A DNA stretch of 64,000 nucleotides from Nitrospira sp. (lineage in GTDB: Bacteria; Nitrospirota; Nitrospiria; Nitrospirales; Nitrospiraceae). The notes under the pieces are model-generated. The model saw nothing but the letters and a program-made list of their open reading frames with translations. It had not been told where the DNA came from and searched no databases. This document shows, in pieces, positions 50,563-61,128 of this stretch. The number at the start of each line of letters is the position of its first letter. The first letter of the stretch is position 1. The stretch lies in assembly GCA_024998685.1 (NCBI GenBank), contig JACOEH010000002.1, positions 1 through 64,000 on the forward strand, written 5' to 3'. The position numbers were made by a program, and so were the translations under genes.

Positions 50563-52315
50563 TCCTCGGTTCCCTTCCGTACACACGCTCGGCGGGAGGC
50601 CAGCGCGTGATGGTGACGGGGATATACTCGACCTGCGGCCGTCCCGCCGCATCGCGGTAGGCCAAGGAATGTGCCAGGAACTTTTCGTCGTTGCGGGCCG
50701 GGTAATCCGTCCGCTGGTGCGCTCCACGCGACTCGGTGCGCTCCATGGCGGATTGCGCCATCGTTTCGGCGATCTCCAACATAAAGGACAGCTCCAACGC
50801 AGAAATCAGCTCCGTGTTGAACAGGCGGTCCTGGTCGTCCAAGCGAATGTCATGGGACCGCTCCTGGAGCTCGTGGAGCTTATCGGCGGCCCCAGTCAGC
50901 GATTCCCCAGAGCGATAGATGCCGACCGAATGCTCCATGATTCGCTGCATTTCCTCCCGTAGATCGGCGATTCTCTCCCGGCCGCCGCGCTTCTGGAGAT
51001 AGTGGTCGTTCAAGCGAGCCTCCTCTTCGAGCGCCCCTGCGAGCAAACGACGGCTCGGCGGCGGCTGGTCTGCTGCGTAGGCCGCGGCCGCTCGCCCCGC
51101 GCGGGCACCGAACACCAGCAGCTCGGGCAGCGAATTGGAGCCCAGCCGGTTGGCGCCGTTGATGCTCACGCAAGCGGCTTCACCGGCTGCGTAGAGCCCC
51201 GGCAGTGGCGTGGCTCCAGTCACGTCTGTATGCACGCCGCCCATCATGTAATGAACCACCGGACGGACGGGGATCAACTGCTTGACGGGGTCGATGTTCT
51301 CGTACTTCAGGCAGAGTTCGCGCACGAACGGAAGCTTCGTGCTGATCGTCTTCTCGCCCAAGTGCCGGAGGTCGAGATACACCACGGGTCCGTAAGGGCC
51401 CTCGACGGTGCGGCCCTTTTGTTGCTCGCGAATGAAGGCTTGCGACAGGCGATCGCGCGGGCCCAACTCCATGCTGCGCAAGACCGGCGTGAGCTCCGGC
51501 TTCCCGAGATCGTAGTCCTGCAAGTAACGATAGCTGTCCTTGTTGAGGAGATGGCCACCTTCGGCGCGAGCCGCTTCCGAGATGAGGATGCCGGTGAAGG
51601 GCAATCCTGTCGGGTGATATTGAACGAACTCCATATCCTTCAGCGGAGCCCCGGCGCGATAGGCCAGCGCCATCCCATCGCCTGTCTTGATGGCCGCATT
51701 GGTGGTGTAGCGGAAGATCCGGCCGCAGCCGCCCGTACACAAGATGACGGCCTTCGCTGTGACGGCCTGCACCTTTCCGGTGGTCAGTTCTATCGCGACC
51801 ACCCCCTGCACGCGGCCGTCATCGACCAGCAGTGTGGTGACGAAGTATTCGTCGTAGCGCGTGACGGAGTCGTATTTGAGCGAGGTTTGAAACAACGTAT
51901 GGAGCAAGTGGAAGCCGGTCTCGTCGGCGGCAAACCACGTGCGGGTCTTCCTCATGCCTCCGAAAGGCCGCACCGCAATGCGGCCGTCGGGCTCCCGGCT
52001 CCAAGGGCAACCCCAATGCTCCAGACGCATCAACTCCGCCGGCGCTTCCTTTACGAAGGCTTCGACGGCGTCCTGATCGCACAGCCAATCGCCGCCGGAA
52101 ACGGTGTCGTACGCGTGGTCATCAAGGCTGTCGTCGTCGAGGCGCACCCCGGCCGCTCCGCCCTCGGCCGCCACGGTGTGACTCCGCATCGGGTACACCT
52201 TGGAGACCACCGCCACGCTAAGCAGCGGGTCCGTTTCGGCAATGGCGATGGCGGCGCGAAGCCCAGCGCCTCCTCCGCCGACGATGACAACGTCGTGCGA
52301 GGAGATGTCCAACAT
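50552..52315 (-). CDS. frdA: Fumarate reductase flavoprotein subunit FrdA (587 aa)
   Basis: FrdA binds FAD covalently and interconverts fumarate and succinate. H46 in [13 protein letters not shown] is the FAD attachment site, and the Rossmann motif is [18 protein letters not shown]. The active-site region is [12 protein letters not shown] with the proton-shuttle arginine near 240, and later [17 protein letters not shown]. The [10 protein letters not shown] form and the separate frdC and frdD anchors make it an E. coli-type quinol:fumarate reductase. In an autotroph it would serve the reductive TCA cycle. A single leftward operon frdABCD is evident. Confidence 0.92.
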   Translation of the reverse strand: MLDISSHDVVIVGGGGAGLRAAIAIAETDPLLSVAVVSKVYPMRSHTVAAEGGAAGVRLDDDSLDDHAYDTVSGGDWLCDQDAVEAFVKEAPAELMRLEHWGCPWSREPDGRIAVRPFGGMRKTRTWFAADETGFHLLHTLFQTSLKYDSVTRYDEYFVTTLLVDDGRVQGVVAIELTTGKVQAVTAKAVILCTGGCGRIFRYTTNAAIKTGDGMALAYRAGAPLKDMEFVQYHPTGLPFTGILISEAARAEGGHLLNKDSYRYLQDYDLGKPELTPVLRSMELGPRDRLSQAFIREQQKGRTVEGPYGPVVYLDLRHLGEKTISTKLPFVRELCLKYENIDPVKQLIPVRPVVHYMMGGVHTDVTGATPLPGLYAAGEAACVSINGANRLGSNSLPELLVFGARAGRAAAAYAADQPPPSRRLLAGALEEEARLNDHYLQKRGGRERIADLREEMQRIMEHSVGIYRSGESLTGAADKLHELQERSHDIRLDDQDRLFNTELISALELSFMLEIAETMAQSAMERTESRGAHQRTDYPARNDEKFLAHSLAYRDAAGRPQVEYIPVTITRWPPAERVYGREPRNGE

Positions 52316-52526
52316 GATGAGGTGATGCGTGAATGATAACGTGCCCTAGACAGGAGTTCAAGCGAACCGGCCGAGCGACTCTTGAGTAATCGGATTGGGT
52401 GCCGGTGCTCGTCACGAAGTGGATATAAAATGGTACATTTCACCTTAAATCAGTCTGTTTAGATCGAAGTAGAAAAGCCATCCCACGAGAGCATTTTCTC
52501 CCCTCGTTCAACCACCCTGCGTGCAC

Positions 52527-54284
52527 TCAAGGACCATACACATCCACTCCGCCGGCGTAATTGGCCAGATAAATTTTTCCGTTGGCCGGAGTTGGTGGCA
52601 GGAACTTATTGAACACGTAGCTCAATGCCCAGTCTTGGCTATCCCACAGCTTCTGGATGCGCGACGAGCCGTCGCCTCGGGCGAGGAAGTTCTCTGGATC
52701 GTAGGCCAGTAGGCGGCCGTTCGTGATTTCCGAGTTGGCGTTGCCGTAGGGAACCGATGCCCATAATACCGCCGAACCCGGTGTTGTACCATTGGCCGAC
52801 AGACTGATCATGCCGCCCGGCATTCCGCCCACGCCACCCGTATTCGGCGATGCCGTTTCATCACTTGAGGCGAGGAAAGTCAGGGTGAGATCGGCGTTCA
52901 CCTTCCAGGCACGCAGGCTCGCGTTCTCGCCCCAACAAAAGACCATCCATCCGTGTACGGACGACTTGTACGCCACAGGCGTTGAGTGCTGGTGATGCGT
53001 CTTGCCGTCGAACAGTTTATTGAGGCTGGTGATGTCGGTGGGGGCCGGGCTAATACCGAATCCCGGGAAGAACGTGAACCAGCCGATATATTTTGCCTTC
53101 GCATAGTTGCCGGCGATCCTTGCCGGGGCAAAGTCGGCATTCTGCGTCTTACCGAACGCACCGAGAGGCAGGACATAGACGATGCCGTCCTTGCCTGCGC
53201 CGATCGCGCATGCCAATTCGGGAATAATGCCCAGGCCGCCGGAACCCAAGTCCATGTCCGTGTAGGCGTTCGTGTTGCTCGGGTTACCATTCTCATGGCC
53301 ACCCTTCTTCGGCTCCCTCGGTTGCGGCAGCGTTGGGTCGTCTCCGTTGCGGGCGGCGTCGCTGAAGGGGGAAAACCAGTCTGTGGCATGCAGACGGGCA
53401 GGCGCATTCGCCGTACCCGGATCATACTGCAGCTCAACAAGGCACTCGCCAAGATCGGTGGGCGGATCAAAGGCACCGTTGCCGGTCATGAAATAGAGCT
53501 TGTTGCCCAGCACCGCCGGCGCCTGTGCAGCCATCCATATGCCGCCGCCTGAATATCTGGCGGTCGAGGACCAGGCGGCGGCGATCTTCGCGGCCCCTTT
53601 CGTCGTTACATCCACGGCGATCACCCAGCCGCGGTTGCTCGCAAGGCTTTCCGAGACAGATCCCGCTGCGATGAACACCGTCTTGGCACCGCCGATCGTC
53701 GCCATGGCAAGGCCGCACCGCTGCTTACGCTCCGCACTCGAAAATCGCTGGCTGGCGACCCCGCCGCCCGGGTTGTAGACCGCTCCGTTCAAGCTCAGCG
53801 GGGGCGCCAAGGGTGATCCGTCGACAATGTTGATCCAGTGGAACCAAAAGCCGGCCTTTGCCGCACTCCCGTCTGGCGAGGACCAGGACACACCACCCCA
53901 CGCCCCCTCAGCGAGATCGAGTATGCCGGTACTCAGGAAACCCCAGTGGTCGTTGATCAAATAGGCGTCGATCGCCCGGGTGCCCTGAATCGCAACACCA
54001 AGGTGTTGTCGCCAGATCGGCTGCCCTGTTGTGGCGTCATGAGCCTCGACATAGTTGGACATGGTGCCATGAATGGCCAAGTCCCGAATTTTCCCATCGC
54101 GTGTCTTGACAGTGGGGGCGATCAGCGTGGTGGCCTCAGTGCCGCGGTGGTCACCATAGAGCGGAATGGTGAACAACCGACGGATGCCCTTCTGACGGAC
54201 CGACGCTTGGGTCAGGATGGTTTCATGAAGATTGACATTGGAACGAGAGGGCTCGAAGCCCCGCTGGGTTACTGCGATCGGCAT
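52527..54284 (-). CDS. PQQ-like beta-propeller protein (585 aa)
   Basis: This repetitive protein reads like a quinoprotein propeller: VEAHDATTGQPIWRQHLGVA is a typical blade, and further blades appear at RGWVIAVDVTTKGAAKIAAAW and NGKIYLANYAGGVDVYGP at the end. No PQQ catalytic residues or heme motif stand out and there is no signal peptide, so enzymatic function is unproven. ATG 54284 follows AAGGAG; a longer frame to 54368 is not needed. It stands alone between frdA and an aminotransferase. Confidence 0.75.
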   Translation of the reverse strand: MPIAVTQRGFEPSRSNVNLHETILTQASVRQKGIRRLFTIPLYGDHRGTEATTLIAPTVKTRDGKIRDLAIHGTMSNYVEAHDATTGQPIWRQHLGVAIQGTRAIDAYLINDHWGFLSTGILDLAEGAWGGVSWSSPDGSAAKAGFWFHWINIVDGSPLAPPLSLNGAVYNPGGGVASQRFSSAERKQRCGLAMATIGGAKTVFIAAGSVSESLASNRGWVIAVDVTTKGAAKIAAAWSSTARYSGGGIWMAAQAPAVLGNKLYFMTGNGAFDPPTDLGECLVELQYDPGTANAPARLHATDWFSPFSDAARNGDDPTLPQPREPKKGGHENGNPSNTNAYTDMDLGSGGLGIIPELACAIGAGKDGIVYVLPLGAFGKTQNADFAPARIAGNYAKAKYIGWFTFFPGFGISPAPTDITSLNKLFDGKTHHQHSTPVAYKSSVHGWMVFCWGENASLRAWKVNADLTLTFLASSDETASPNTGGVGGMPGGMISLSANGTTPGSAVLWASVPYGNANSEITNGRLLAYDPENFLARGDGSSRIQKLWDSQDWALSYVFNKFLPPTPANGKIYLANYAGGVDVYGP

Positions 54285-54915
54285 ATCAGAACTCCTTTGT
54301 AGTGAGTGTGTAAGGAGCCGTGTACTGCACGGTCTGTTCGAAGTCGGAAGAATCGGTCTCAGTTGCATGACGCCCGCGATCGTGCTGACATGCCACCCGG
54401 TTACTTTGACGGCATGAGAAGGAAAGGATAGGGATATGGGCAGATCCCATGATCGTTAGGGTCGGTTTGACACCAGGCTTGTGGACGATAAGCCGTGTCT
54501 ACTGAAGTCCCACACGAGATTTAAAGCCTCGCACTTTCTCGCGCACGTGCGTCATAGAGCTTCTCGCCTGACCTACCGTTCTCCATCGATTCGCTTGCTT
54601 TTATCGCTGTGGTGCCAAGGCAATTGCAGAAGAGAGCTCGTGCCTCGCTTCGTATCCCGTATCAAAGCAGAGCGATTGTAGCGAGCACATCGCGACCTCC
54701 TACTAGGAAGAACCTTAGGGCCGCATTCTGAATGAGGTTGAAAGAAGGAACTCTCCTATATGCAGAGAGATAACCCGCGCAAGCATAATCTCTATCGACT
54801 TAGGGTGACACGTGTAACGGCTCCAGCATGATTCATAGTATGACCATCTTGACGCCGGCATCATCCTCTGCCACAAAGAACACCGGTCCGTGGGGATTAA
54901 GCAAGGAGTACGGTG
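54285..54915. other. Long intergenic region without a recognisable gene
   Basis: These 631 bases separate two divergent genes. A short frame at 54481-54681 has no ribosome binding site and arginine-rich, unstructured content. I see no strong hairpin. AAGGAG at 54903-54908 serves the downstream aminotransferase. Confidence 0.45.
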
Positions 54916-56073
54916 ATGCGAACAGTCAGCCGGCGGATGGCGGATCTTGCCCAATCGGAAATCCGAGCGATGACACAGGCTTGCGCGAGCGTGAAGGGCC
55001 TCAATATGGCACAGGGTGTCTGTGACACGCCGGTGCCGCCAGTCGTTCTCGAAGGCGCTGAGAAGGCGATCAGAGATGGGCACAATGTGTACACGCGCTA
55101 CGACGGATTACCGGAGTTACGCGAAGCAATAGCCGACAAGCTCGCGCACTATAACGGTATTGAAGCCGATCCCGAAACGCAGATCACCGTCAGCGCCGGA
55201 GCCACCGGCGCCTTTCACTGTGCCTGTGCCGCACTGCTCAATCCCGGCGATGAGGTCATTCTCTTTGCGCCGTACTACCAATACCATGTCAGTGCGCTTG
55301 TGGCTGTCGAGGCTGTTCCTGTCACTGTCCAAATGCAGCCGCCGGCATGGACCTATTCTCTGACTCAGCTTGAGCAGGTCGTGACCTCGAAAACGAAGGC
55401 CATCATCATCAACTCTCCCGGCAACCCATCGGGAAAGATATTCAGCCGAATGGAGCTTGAGGCGCTGGCGGAGTTTGCCTGCCGGCACGATTTGTTCGTC
55501 ATGACGGATGAAATCTACGAATATTTTCTCTCTGACGGACAGCGGCATGCGAGCATGGCTTCTTTGCCGAATATGGCCGAACGGACGGTGACCATCGGTG
55601 GGTACTCCAAGACGTTCAGCGTGACGGGATGGCGGATCGGGTACGGTGTGGCTGCGCAGCCGTGGACAAAAGCCATCGGCGCGATGAACGATCTGCTCTA
55701 CGTCTGTGCTCCGGCGCCGCTCCAAATGGGGGTGGCTCAAGGCATCAGAGAGTTGCCCGACAGTTTCTATACAGGCTTGGCTCATGACTATCAGCGGAAG
55801 CGCGACAAATTTTGCAGCGCTCTGGCCAAGGCAGGGCTCACTCCCATGATTCCAGAAGGCGCCTATTACGTGTTGGCGGATGTGTCCCGGCTTCCAGGTG
55901 ATACAGGGAAAGCTCGCGCGATGTATCTGCTAGAGAAAACCGGTGTGGCCGGTGTACCGGGAGAGGCGTTTTTCCTCGGTGGGGCAGGAGCCGACTTCAT
56001 CCGTTTCAGTTATGCCAAGATGGACTCCGACCTCAATGAGGCTTGTCGGCGGTTGACCCAAGCCGGCTTTTAG
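54916..56073 (+). CDS. PLP-dependent class I aminotransferase (385 aa)
   Basis: This belongs to the aspartate/kynurenine aminotransferase fold. The PLP lysine is in GGYSKTFSVTGWRIGYG near residue 235, the substrate-carboxylate arginine near 363 (FIRFSYA), and INSPGNPSGKIFS and MTDEIYEYF bind the cofactor. The substrate may be aspartate, methionine or an aromatic amino acid; sequence alone does not decide. It starts at ATG 54916 after AAGGAG, with GTG 54913 in frame just before. It converges with the phosphatase at 56090. Confidence 0.9.
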   Translation: MRTVSRRMADLAQSEIRAMTQACASVKGLNMAQGVCDTPVPPVVLEGAEKAIRDGHNVYTRYDGLPELREAIADKLAHYNGIEADPETQITVSAGATGAFHCACAALLNPGDEVILFAPYYQYHVSALVAVEAVPVTVQMQPPAWTYSLTQLEQVVTSKTKAIIINSPGNPSGKIFSRMELEALAEFACRHDLFVMTDEIYEYFLSDGQRHASMASLPNMAERTVTIGGYSKTFSVTGWRIGYGVAAQPWTKAIGAMNDLLYVCAPAPLQMGVAQGIRELPDSFYTGLAHDYQRKRDKFCSALAKAGLTPMIPEGAYYVLADVSRLPGDTGKARAMYLLEKTGVAGVPGEAFFLGGAGADFIRFSYAKMDSDLNEACRRLTQAGF

Positions 56074-56089
56074 CATTCGAGATAGACGG

Positions 56090-56896
56090 TCATTCAACGC
56101 CGTCATCGCCCGTGTGAGTCCGGAGCGTGAGCTGTCGCGTAAGAACATCTGGACAGGATGAGCTGGTGGCGATGATTCCGCTGTAGCGAGGCTCACGTCG
56201 GTTAAAGGTCAGGTCATGGCCACGGCCGTCGGAGATGGTTCCACTTCCTTCCATAATGAGAAGAGCTCCCGCTGCAACATCCCATTCATTTTCAGGTTCC
56301 AATGTAGCTGCTGCCTCGATGCGGCCGGTTGCGGTAAGTGCGAGTACCCAGGCGATTGAGCGGATCGGACGAGTGTAGGCCGATTGCTCGAGGGATGCGA
56401 AGCGGCCGATCTGTCGTTCCCATGGATTCAAGGCAATGACCGGATGCCGACCCCTCCGTGCCGGTGGTGAGGTGATCGGTTCATCATTGAGGCGAAGTCC
56501 TCCACCTCGGGTCGCGGTGAATAATTCATCCGTGGAAGGGTTGAAGATACCTGCCACGACAGGCTGACCCTGTTCAATGAGGGCGACAGAAATGCAAAAT
56601 TCCGGTTCACCACTGATGAACGCCTTCGTTCCGTCTATCGGGTCAACCACCCAAACCCGTCTTTTCTGAAGCCGATCCGGACTATCAGGCGATTCCTCTG
56701 AGAGCCATCCATCCTGAGGAAACTCCGACGTCAGGCGGGATTGGAGCACCCGATTCACTGCCAAGTCCGCCGAGGTCACCGGCGACCGGTCCGGCTTCTG
56801 AATGATCTCAAATCCATCGACTGCAAACCGTAAGGCTTCCTCTCCGGCCTTCCGGATCACATCGCTGAGGACATTGCGTTCGTCATCCCATGTCAT
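56090..56896 (-). CDS. cysQ: CysQ-like 3'(2'),5'-bisphosphate nucleotidase, inositol monophosphatase family (268 aa)
   Basis: The metal-binding motifs of lithium-sensitive phosphatases are present: LSEESPDSPDRL near residue 66, VWVVDPIDGTKAFISGEPEF near 82 and the C-terminal ENEWDVAAGALLIMEGSG near 213. CysQ hydrolyses 3'-phosphoadenosine 5'-phosphate made in sulfate assimilation; other family members take inositol phosphates. No sulfate assimilation gene is adjacent, so the assignment is by motif only. It is divergent from corA. Confidence 0.8.
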   Translation of the reverse strand: MTWDDERNVLSDVIRKAGEEALRFAVDGFEIIQKPDRSPVTSADLAVNRVLQSRLTSEFPQDGWLSEESPDSPDRLQKRRVWVVDPIDGTKAFISGEPEFCISVALIEQGQPVVAGIFNPSTDELFTATRGGGLRLNDEPITSPPARRGRHPVIALNPWERQIGRFASLEQSAYTRPIRSIAWVLALTATGRIEAAATLEPENEWDVAAGALLIMEGSGTISDGRGHDLTFNRREPRYSGIIATSSSCPDVLTRQLTLRTHTGDDGVE

Positions 56897-56934
56897 GACA
56901 GAAGAGTAACAGGCCTGGAGACAGATGAAAAGAA

Positions 56935-58044
56935 ATGAAGGTGTGTCGGCTTGACCTGGCGCCGGAATCTGCGTACAAGCACGCTACGATGAAACTGATG
57001 CAGAAACGGTCGAAGAAGACGGGACTCGCGCCCGGGACGCTCATTCACATCGGCGAACGGCGGACCGAGAGAGTAACTATCGCCCTGTTCAATTATGCCG
57101 GTGCCCGATGCGACGAGCATGTCGTCACAGACGTGAATGAACTTCGGCTGCCTGCCGATGAAACCGTCACGTGGGTGAATGTCGGCGGCGTCCATAAGGT
57201 CGATGTTCTGGAAGCCTTCGGGAAACATTTCGGTCTCCACTCCCTTCTTCTGGAAGACATCGCCAATACGGATCAGCGCCCGAAGCTCGATGATTATGAG
57301 ACCTATTTCTTTCTCGTCTTGAAGATGCTCATGCTCTCAGAGCGAGGGGACATTGTGGTCGAACAGGTGAGTTTTGTCCTGGGGCGCAATTATGTCCTTT
57401 CATTCCAAGAGAACGGGGCGGATGTCTTTCACTCGGTGCGGGATCGTCTGAGAGGCGGCAAAGGGCGTCTTCGTCAAAATGGGTCGGACTATCTGCTGTA
57501 TGCGCTCATTGATGCCGTGGTCGACCAATATTTCGCTGTTCTCGAAATGCTCGGAGAACGGATCGAATCGCTGCAAGAGCGGGTGATATCTGATCCGAAA
57601 CCGGATACGCTCAAAGACATTCACGCGCTCAAACGGCAGCTGCTGTTCGTGAGGCGCGCCGTGTGGCCTCTGCGGGAAGCGATGAACAACCTGTCTCGTT
57701 CGGAGTGCCCTTTTGTCCACGACCCCACCAAAGTGTTTTTTCGAGACGTCTACGATCATGTGGTGCAGATCGTCGATACGATCGAGACCTTGCGCGAAAT
57801 GGTCTCGGCGAGTCTCGACATCTATCTTTCAAGCGTCAGCTATCGGTTGAACACCGTCATGCGGGTCCTGACGGTCATCACGACGATTTTCATGCCGCTC
57901 ACCTTTATCGCGGGCATCTACGGCATGAATTTCGAATATATGCCGGAATTGAAATGGCCCTGGGGTTACCCGATTGCGTTGAGCCTCATGGGAGTCGTGG
58001 CGGCCGTGATGCTGATCGGGTTCCGCCGAAAAAAATGGCTGTAG
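56935..58044 (+). CDS. corA: CorA-family magnesium/cobalt transporter (369 aa)
   Basis: CorA is a pentameric channel for Mg2+. A large cytosolic domain is followed by two C-terminal membrane helices (RVLTVITTIFMPLTFIAGIY; YPIALSLMGVVAAVMLIGF) with the signature IYGMNFEYMPEL in the periplasmic loop between them. The GMN selectivity motif is intact. The start may be ATG 56935 or 56989; neither has a clear ribosome binding site, and the extra 18 residues (KVCRLDLAPESAYKHAT) are not typical. It converges with the small membrane gene at 58059. Confidence 0.9.
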   Translation: MKVCRLDLAPESAYKHATMKLMQKRSKKTGLAPGTLIHIGERRTERVTIALFNYAGARCDEHVVTDVNELRLPADETVTWVNVGGVHKVDVLEAFGKHFGLHSLLLEDIANTDQRPKLDDYETYFFLVLKMLMLSERGDIVVEQVSFVLGRNYVLSFQENGADVFHSVRDRLRGGKGRLRQNGSDYLLYALIDAVVDQYFAVLEMLGERIESLQERVISDPKPDTLKDIHALKRQLLFVRRAVWPLREAMNNLSRSECPFVHDPTKVFFRDVYDHVVQIVDTIETLREMVSASLDIYLSSVSYRLNTVMRVLTVITTIFMPLTFIAGIYGMNFEYMPELKWPWGYPIALSLMGVVAAVMLIGFRRKKWL

Positions 58045-58058
58045 CCGGCGGGGTAAAC

Positions 58059-58403
58059 CTACTCTTCTTGAATTTCCACCTTATCCACGAAATAGGCGGT
58101 CTCACCGAAGCAGGTGGTTGGAATATAGCGGTACTCTTTGTAGTGCAAGATCACTCGTTTCCCCATCACCTCCGATAATTGCTCGGCGACTTTATCGTCC
58201 CAGATCGTAAAGTCCCAGAGAACAGGCGCCGTTCCCGGCACGGTCGTCATTGCCAACTCTCCTTCATGCGTCTTACACAACCAGCCCCTCGTAGAAAATT
58301 TTTGGATGTACCCGGCTCGGCTTCCGTCGGAATAGGTCCAGTTGAACACGACAATGAGGTAGGCGGCACCGATAAAGAAGAGAAACATCACAAACAGTTT
58401 CAC
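58059..58403 (-). CDS. Small membrane-anchored protein of unknown function (114 aa)
   Basis: I chose GTG 58403, with AGGAG six bases upstream, over a start inside leuD. One membrane helix (LFVMFLFFIGAAYLIVVFNW) opens the protein, followed by a beta-rich domain (STRGWLCKTHEGELAMTTVPG and VLWDFTIWDDKVAEQL) with two cysteines (LCKTHEGE, TTCFGE). Similar proteins are widespread and often mis-named 6-phosphogluconate dehydrogenase; no enzyme motif is present. It follows leuD by 14 bases and is probably in its transcript. Confidence 0.75.
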   Translation of the reverse strand: MKLFVMFLFFIGAAYLIVVFNWTYSDGSRAGYIQKFSTRGWLCKTHEGELAMTTVPGTAPVLWDFTIWDDKVAEQLSEVMGKRVILHYKEYRYIPTTCFGETAYFVDKVEIQEE

Positions 58404-58417
58404 TACTATCTCCTCAG

Positions 58418-59041
58418 TTATGGATGGACGTCGCTGAACAGCCAAGGAGCCTCGGCCTTTCGCCGAGATTCATAGGCCGCGATCGCATCCTCATGCTGGA
58501 GTGTGAGGCCGATGGCATCAAGTCCTCGATAGAGGCAATCCTTGCGGAACGGGTCGATCTCGAACCGATAGGCGGTGCCCTTCGGAGTGGTCACTGTTTG
58601 ATGGTGCAGATCCACGGTGAGGCGATAACCTTCGGTGTCGGTCACGTCCTTTATGAGCGGCAGCACCTCTTCAGCTTTCAATGCCACGGGAAGAATTCCG
58701 TTCTGAAAGCAGTTGGTATAGAAAATATCCGCAAAGCTGGGAGCGATGATGCATCGAAACCCTTGATCCAATAACGCCCAAGGCGCGTGTTCGCGTGACG
58801 AGCCGCAACCGAAATTGTCTCGGGTCAAGAGAATCGTGGCTCCCTGATATCGAGGCTGATTCAAAAAGAAGGAGGGGTCCGGCGAGCCGTCCTTTAGCTT
58901 TCGCCAATCGAAGAACAGACCTTCGCGCAGCCCGGTGCGCTTGATCGTCTTCAGAAACTGCTTCGGAATGACCTGATCCGTGTCAACGTTGACGCGATCC
59001 AGGGGAGCCACGAGACCGGTGAGTGCGGTGAAAGGTTCCAT
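58418..59041 (-). CDS. leuD: 3-isopropylmalate dehydratase small subunit LeuD (207 aa)
   Basis: LeuD is the swivelling domain of isopropylmalate isomerase in leucine synthesis. It has [22 protein letters not shown] at the N-terminus, [20 protein letters not shown] near residue 75 and [21 protein letters not shown] near 99, all diagnostic. The length is normal for the bacterial form. It lies 49 bases after leuC and completes the enzyme with it. leuA and leuB are not in the window. Confidence 0.93.
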   Translation of the reverse strand: MEPFTALTGLVAPLDRVNVDTDQVIPKQFLKTIKRTGLREGLFFDWRKLKDGSPDPSFFLNQPRYQGATILLTRDNFGCGSSREHAPWALLDQGFRCIIAPSFADIFYTNCFQNGILPVALKAEEVLPLIKDVTDTEGYRLTVDLHHQTVTTPKGTAYRFEIDPFRKDCLYRGLDAIGLTLQHEDAIAAYESRRKAEAPWLFSDVHP

Positions 59042-59090
59042 AGTATTTAATGACGATAGGTGGATATTGGACTAGAGAGGCTTGAGTAAC

Positions 59091-60494
59091 TCATCCCCAG
59101 TGACGGATATCGACGAAGTGACCTTCAATGGCCGCGGCAACTGCCATGGCGGGCGACACCAGATGGGTGCGACCTCCGGCTCCCTGACGGCCCTCAAAAT
59201 TCCGATTACTCGTAGAGGCGCAGCGCTCACCGGGTTTCAGGACATCGGCGTTCATTGCGAGACACATACTGCATCCGGCCTCCCGCCACTCAAACCCTGC
59301 CTCGCGGAACACCCGGTCCAGTCCTTCGGTTTCGGCCTGTTGCTTGACGAGTCCCGATCCTGGAACCACCATCGCCTGGACGGTCTTCGCGACCTTCTTG
59401 CCCTTCGCGAAACTGGCAGCGAGCCGAAGATCCTCAATCCGGGAGTTCGTGCAGGAGCCGATGAACACCTTGTCGATTGCGATGCCGGTAATCGGCATAT
59501 TGGGTGAGAGCCCCATATAGGCCAATGCCCGTTCGGTGGCATTCCTTGTTTTCTCGTCCGACATCGTTCGGGGATCCGGAATATTCTGGTCCACACCAAG
59601 CACCATACCGGGATTGGTGCCCCAACTGACTTGGGGCGCAATCTGTTCGGCTTCCAATGTCACCGTCATATCATACTCGGCATCCGTATCGGTCTTGAGT
59701 TGTCGCCATGCCTGAACAGCCGTTTCGAAAAGATCTCCCTTGGGGGAGAGGGGCCGCCCTTTGATATAGGCGATCGTCTTCTCATCGGGCGCAACCATAC
59801 CTGCACGAGCCCCGCCCTCAATCGACATGTTACAGAGAGTCATGCGACCCTCCATGCTGAGGGCATTGATTGCCGGACCGGTATATTCGATGACATAGCC
59901 GGTTCCCCCGGCGGTGCCGATCTTCCCAATGATCGCAAGAACGATATCCTTGGCCGAGCAGCGCTCGGAGAGCGTTCCATCGACGCGTATTTCCATGGTC
60001 TTGGGACGCTTCTGCACCAAACATTGAGTAGCCAACACGTGTTCTACTTCACTCGTTCCGATGCCGAACGCCAAGGCACCAAACGCTCCATGCGTGGATG
60101 TGTGGGAGTCGCCACAGACAATCGTCGTACCAGGGAGAGTGAATCCCTGTTCCGGACCGATGACATGGACGATACCCTGTCGGATGTCGCTCATGTTGAA
60201 AAGGGCGATGCCGAAATCCTTACAGTTGTCTTCGAGTGTTTGAATCTGAAGAGCACTCACGCGATCGGCGATCCCCAGCCGCCGGTCTGTCGTGGGGACA
60301 TTATGGTCCGGCACGGCGAGTGTTGCGGCCGATCGCCGTGGCCGCCGTCCCGCAAGCTTTAGCCCTTCGAAGGCCTGAGGAGATGTCACTTCATGAACCA
60401 ATTGTCGATCAATGTACAGCAGTGTCGTTCCGTCCGGTTCCATTCGGACGACATGCGAATCCCAAATTTTGTCGAACAACGTCTTGCCTGCCAT
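59091..60494 (-). CDS. leuC: 3-isopropylmalate dehydratase large subunit LeuC (467 aa)
   Basis: LeuC holds the [4Fe-4S] cluster that isomerises 2- to 3-isopropylmalate. Cluster cysteines are in [15 protein letters not shown] near 348 and in [11 protein letters not shown] near 408-411. [40 protein letters not shown] and [16 protein letters not shown] are typical. ATG 60494 after GCAGGAG gives the standard length; a longer frame upstream to 60578 is not needed. Confidence 0.93.
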   Translation of the reverse strand: MAGKTLFDKIWDSHVVRMEPDGTTLLYIDRQLVHEVTSPQAFEGLKLAGRRPRRSAATLAVPDHNVPTTDRRLGIADRVSALQIQTLEDNCKDFGIALFNMSDIRQGIVHVIGPEQGFTLPGTTIVCGDSHTSTHGAFGALAFGIGTSEVEHVLATQCLVQKRPKTMEIRVDGTLSERCSAKDIVLAIIGKIGTAGGTGYVIEYTGPAINALSMEGRMTLCNMSIEGGARAGMVAPDEKTIAYIKGRPLSPKGDLFETAVQAWRQLKTDTDAEYDMTVTLEAEQIAPQVSWGTNPGMVLGVDQNIPDPRTMSDEKTRNATERALAYMGLSPNMPITGIAIDKVFIGSCTNSRIEDLRLAASFAKGKKVAKTVQAMVVPGSGLVKQQAETEGLDRVFREAGFEWREAGCSMCLAMNADVLKPGERCASTSNRNFEGRQGAGGRTHLVSPAMAVAAAIEGHFVDIRHWG

Positions 60495-60569
60495 CTGCGC
60501 TCCTGCTTCGTTAAGGGAAGCCCCATTATACAGAGGAGCCCCATAGTCTTGACAAGGTGTCTGTGAGGC

Positions 60570-61076
60570 TTGCCCCATCTCGCAAGACGTGCTACCACCA
60601 CGCTCGTGGAAGCTGTGCCATGGAATGAACCACGTATTGTGGAGTGGAGCCGGCTATTGCTGGACAGCTATCGGTATTGGATAGGAAAAGATCTGATCGA
60701 GCGGACATCCGATACACAACAGCAGGCACGTATGTTGTTCGAAGCATCGTTTGTCGTCGTGTCACACGGTGTGGAGCCGGACCCGATCTTGAACTATGGC
60801 AATCAAATCGCCCTGGACCTGTGGGAACTGTCCTGGGATCAATTCATCAGGACCCCGTCGCGGCTTACGGCCGAGCCGGATGACCGAGCCGAACGAGAGC
60901 GGATGCTGATGCAAGCAAGGGCCAAGGGCTACTTCGGCGGATATGGAGGAGTGCGAATCTCTTCAACGGGGAGGCGATTTCTTGTCGAACAAGCCTTGAT
61001 CTGGAACGTGATCGATCCTGACGGAAACTCTATCGGTCAAGCAGCGACGTTCTCAACAATGGTCGATGCGGGATGA
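60570..61076 (+). CDS. MEKHLA domain protein (about 168 aa)
   Basis: The MEKHLA fold, related to PAS domains, is recognisable from [20 protein letters not shown] and then [40 protein letters not shown] and [19 protein letters not shown]. The role in bacteria is unknown; the domain may bind a small ligand. The start is uncertain: TTG 60570 or GTG 60606 fit, and no ATG does. It is divergent from leuC and soluble. Confidence 0.75.
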   Translation: MPHLARRATTTLVEAVPWNEPRIVEWSRLLLDSYRYWIGKDLIERTSDTQQQARMLFEASFVVVSHGVEPDPILNYGNQIALDLWELSWDQFIRTPSRLTAEPDDRAERERMLMQARAKGYFGGYGGVRISSTGRRFLVEQALIWNVIDPDGNSIGQAATFSTMVDAG

Positions 61077-61128
61077 TTCATGACCGGTTTCAGTTTCAAA
61101 TGAGAACGTTTCGCCGGAGCGGCGGAAG

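Noticed and set aside
54481-54681. A 66-codon frame in the gap before the aminotransferase gene
   Set aside because: There is no ribosome binding site and the product is Arg/Ser/Leu-rich with no structure; treated as chance.
59631-60362. A 243-codon open frame opposite leuC
   Set aside because: leuC is certain on the minus strand; the antisense frame is a high-GC shadow.
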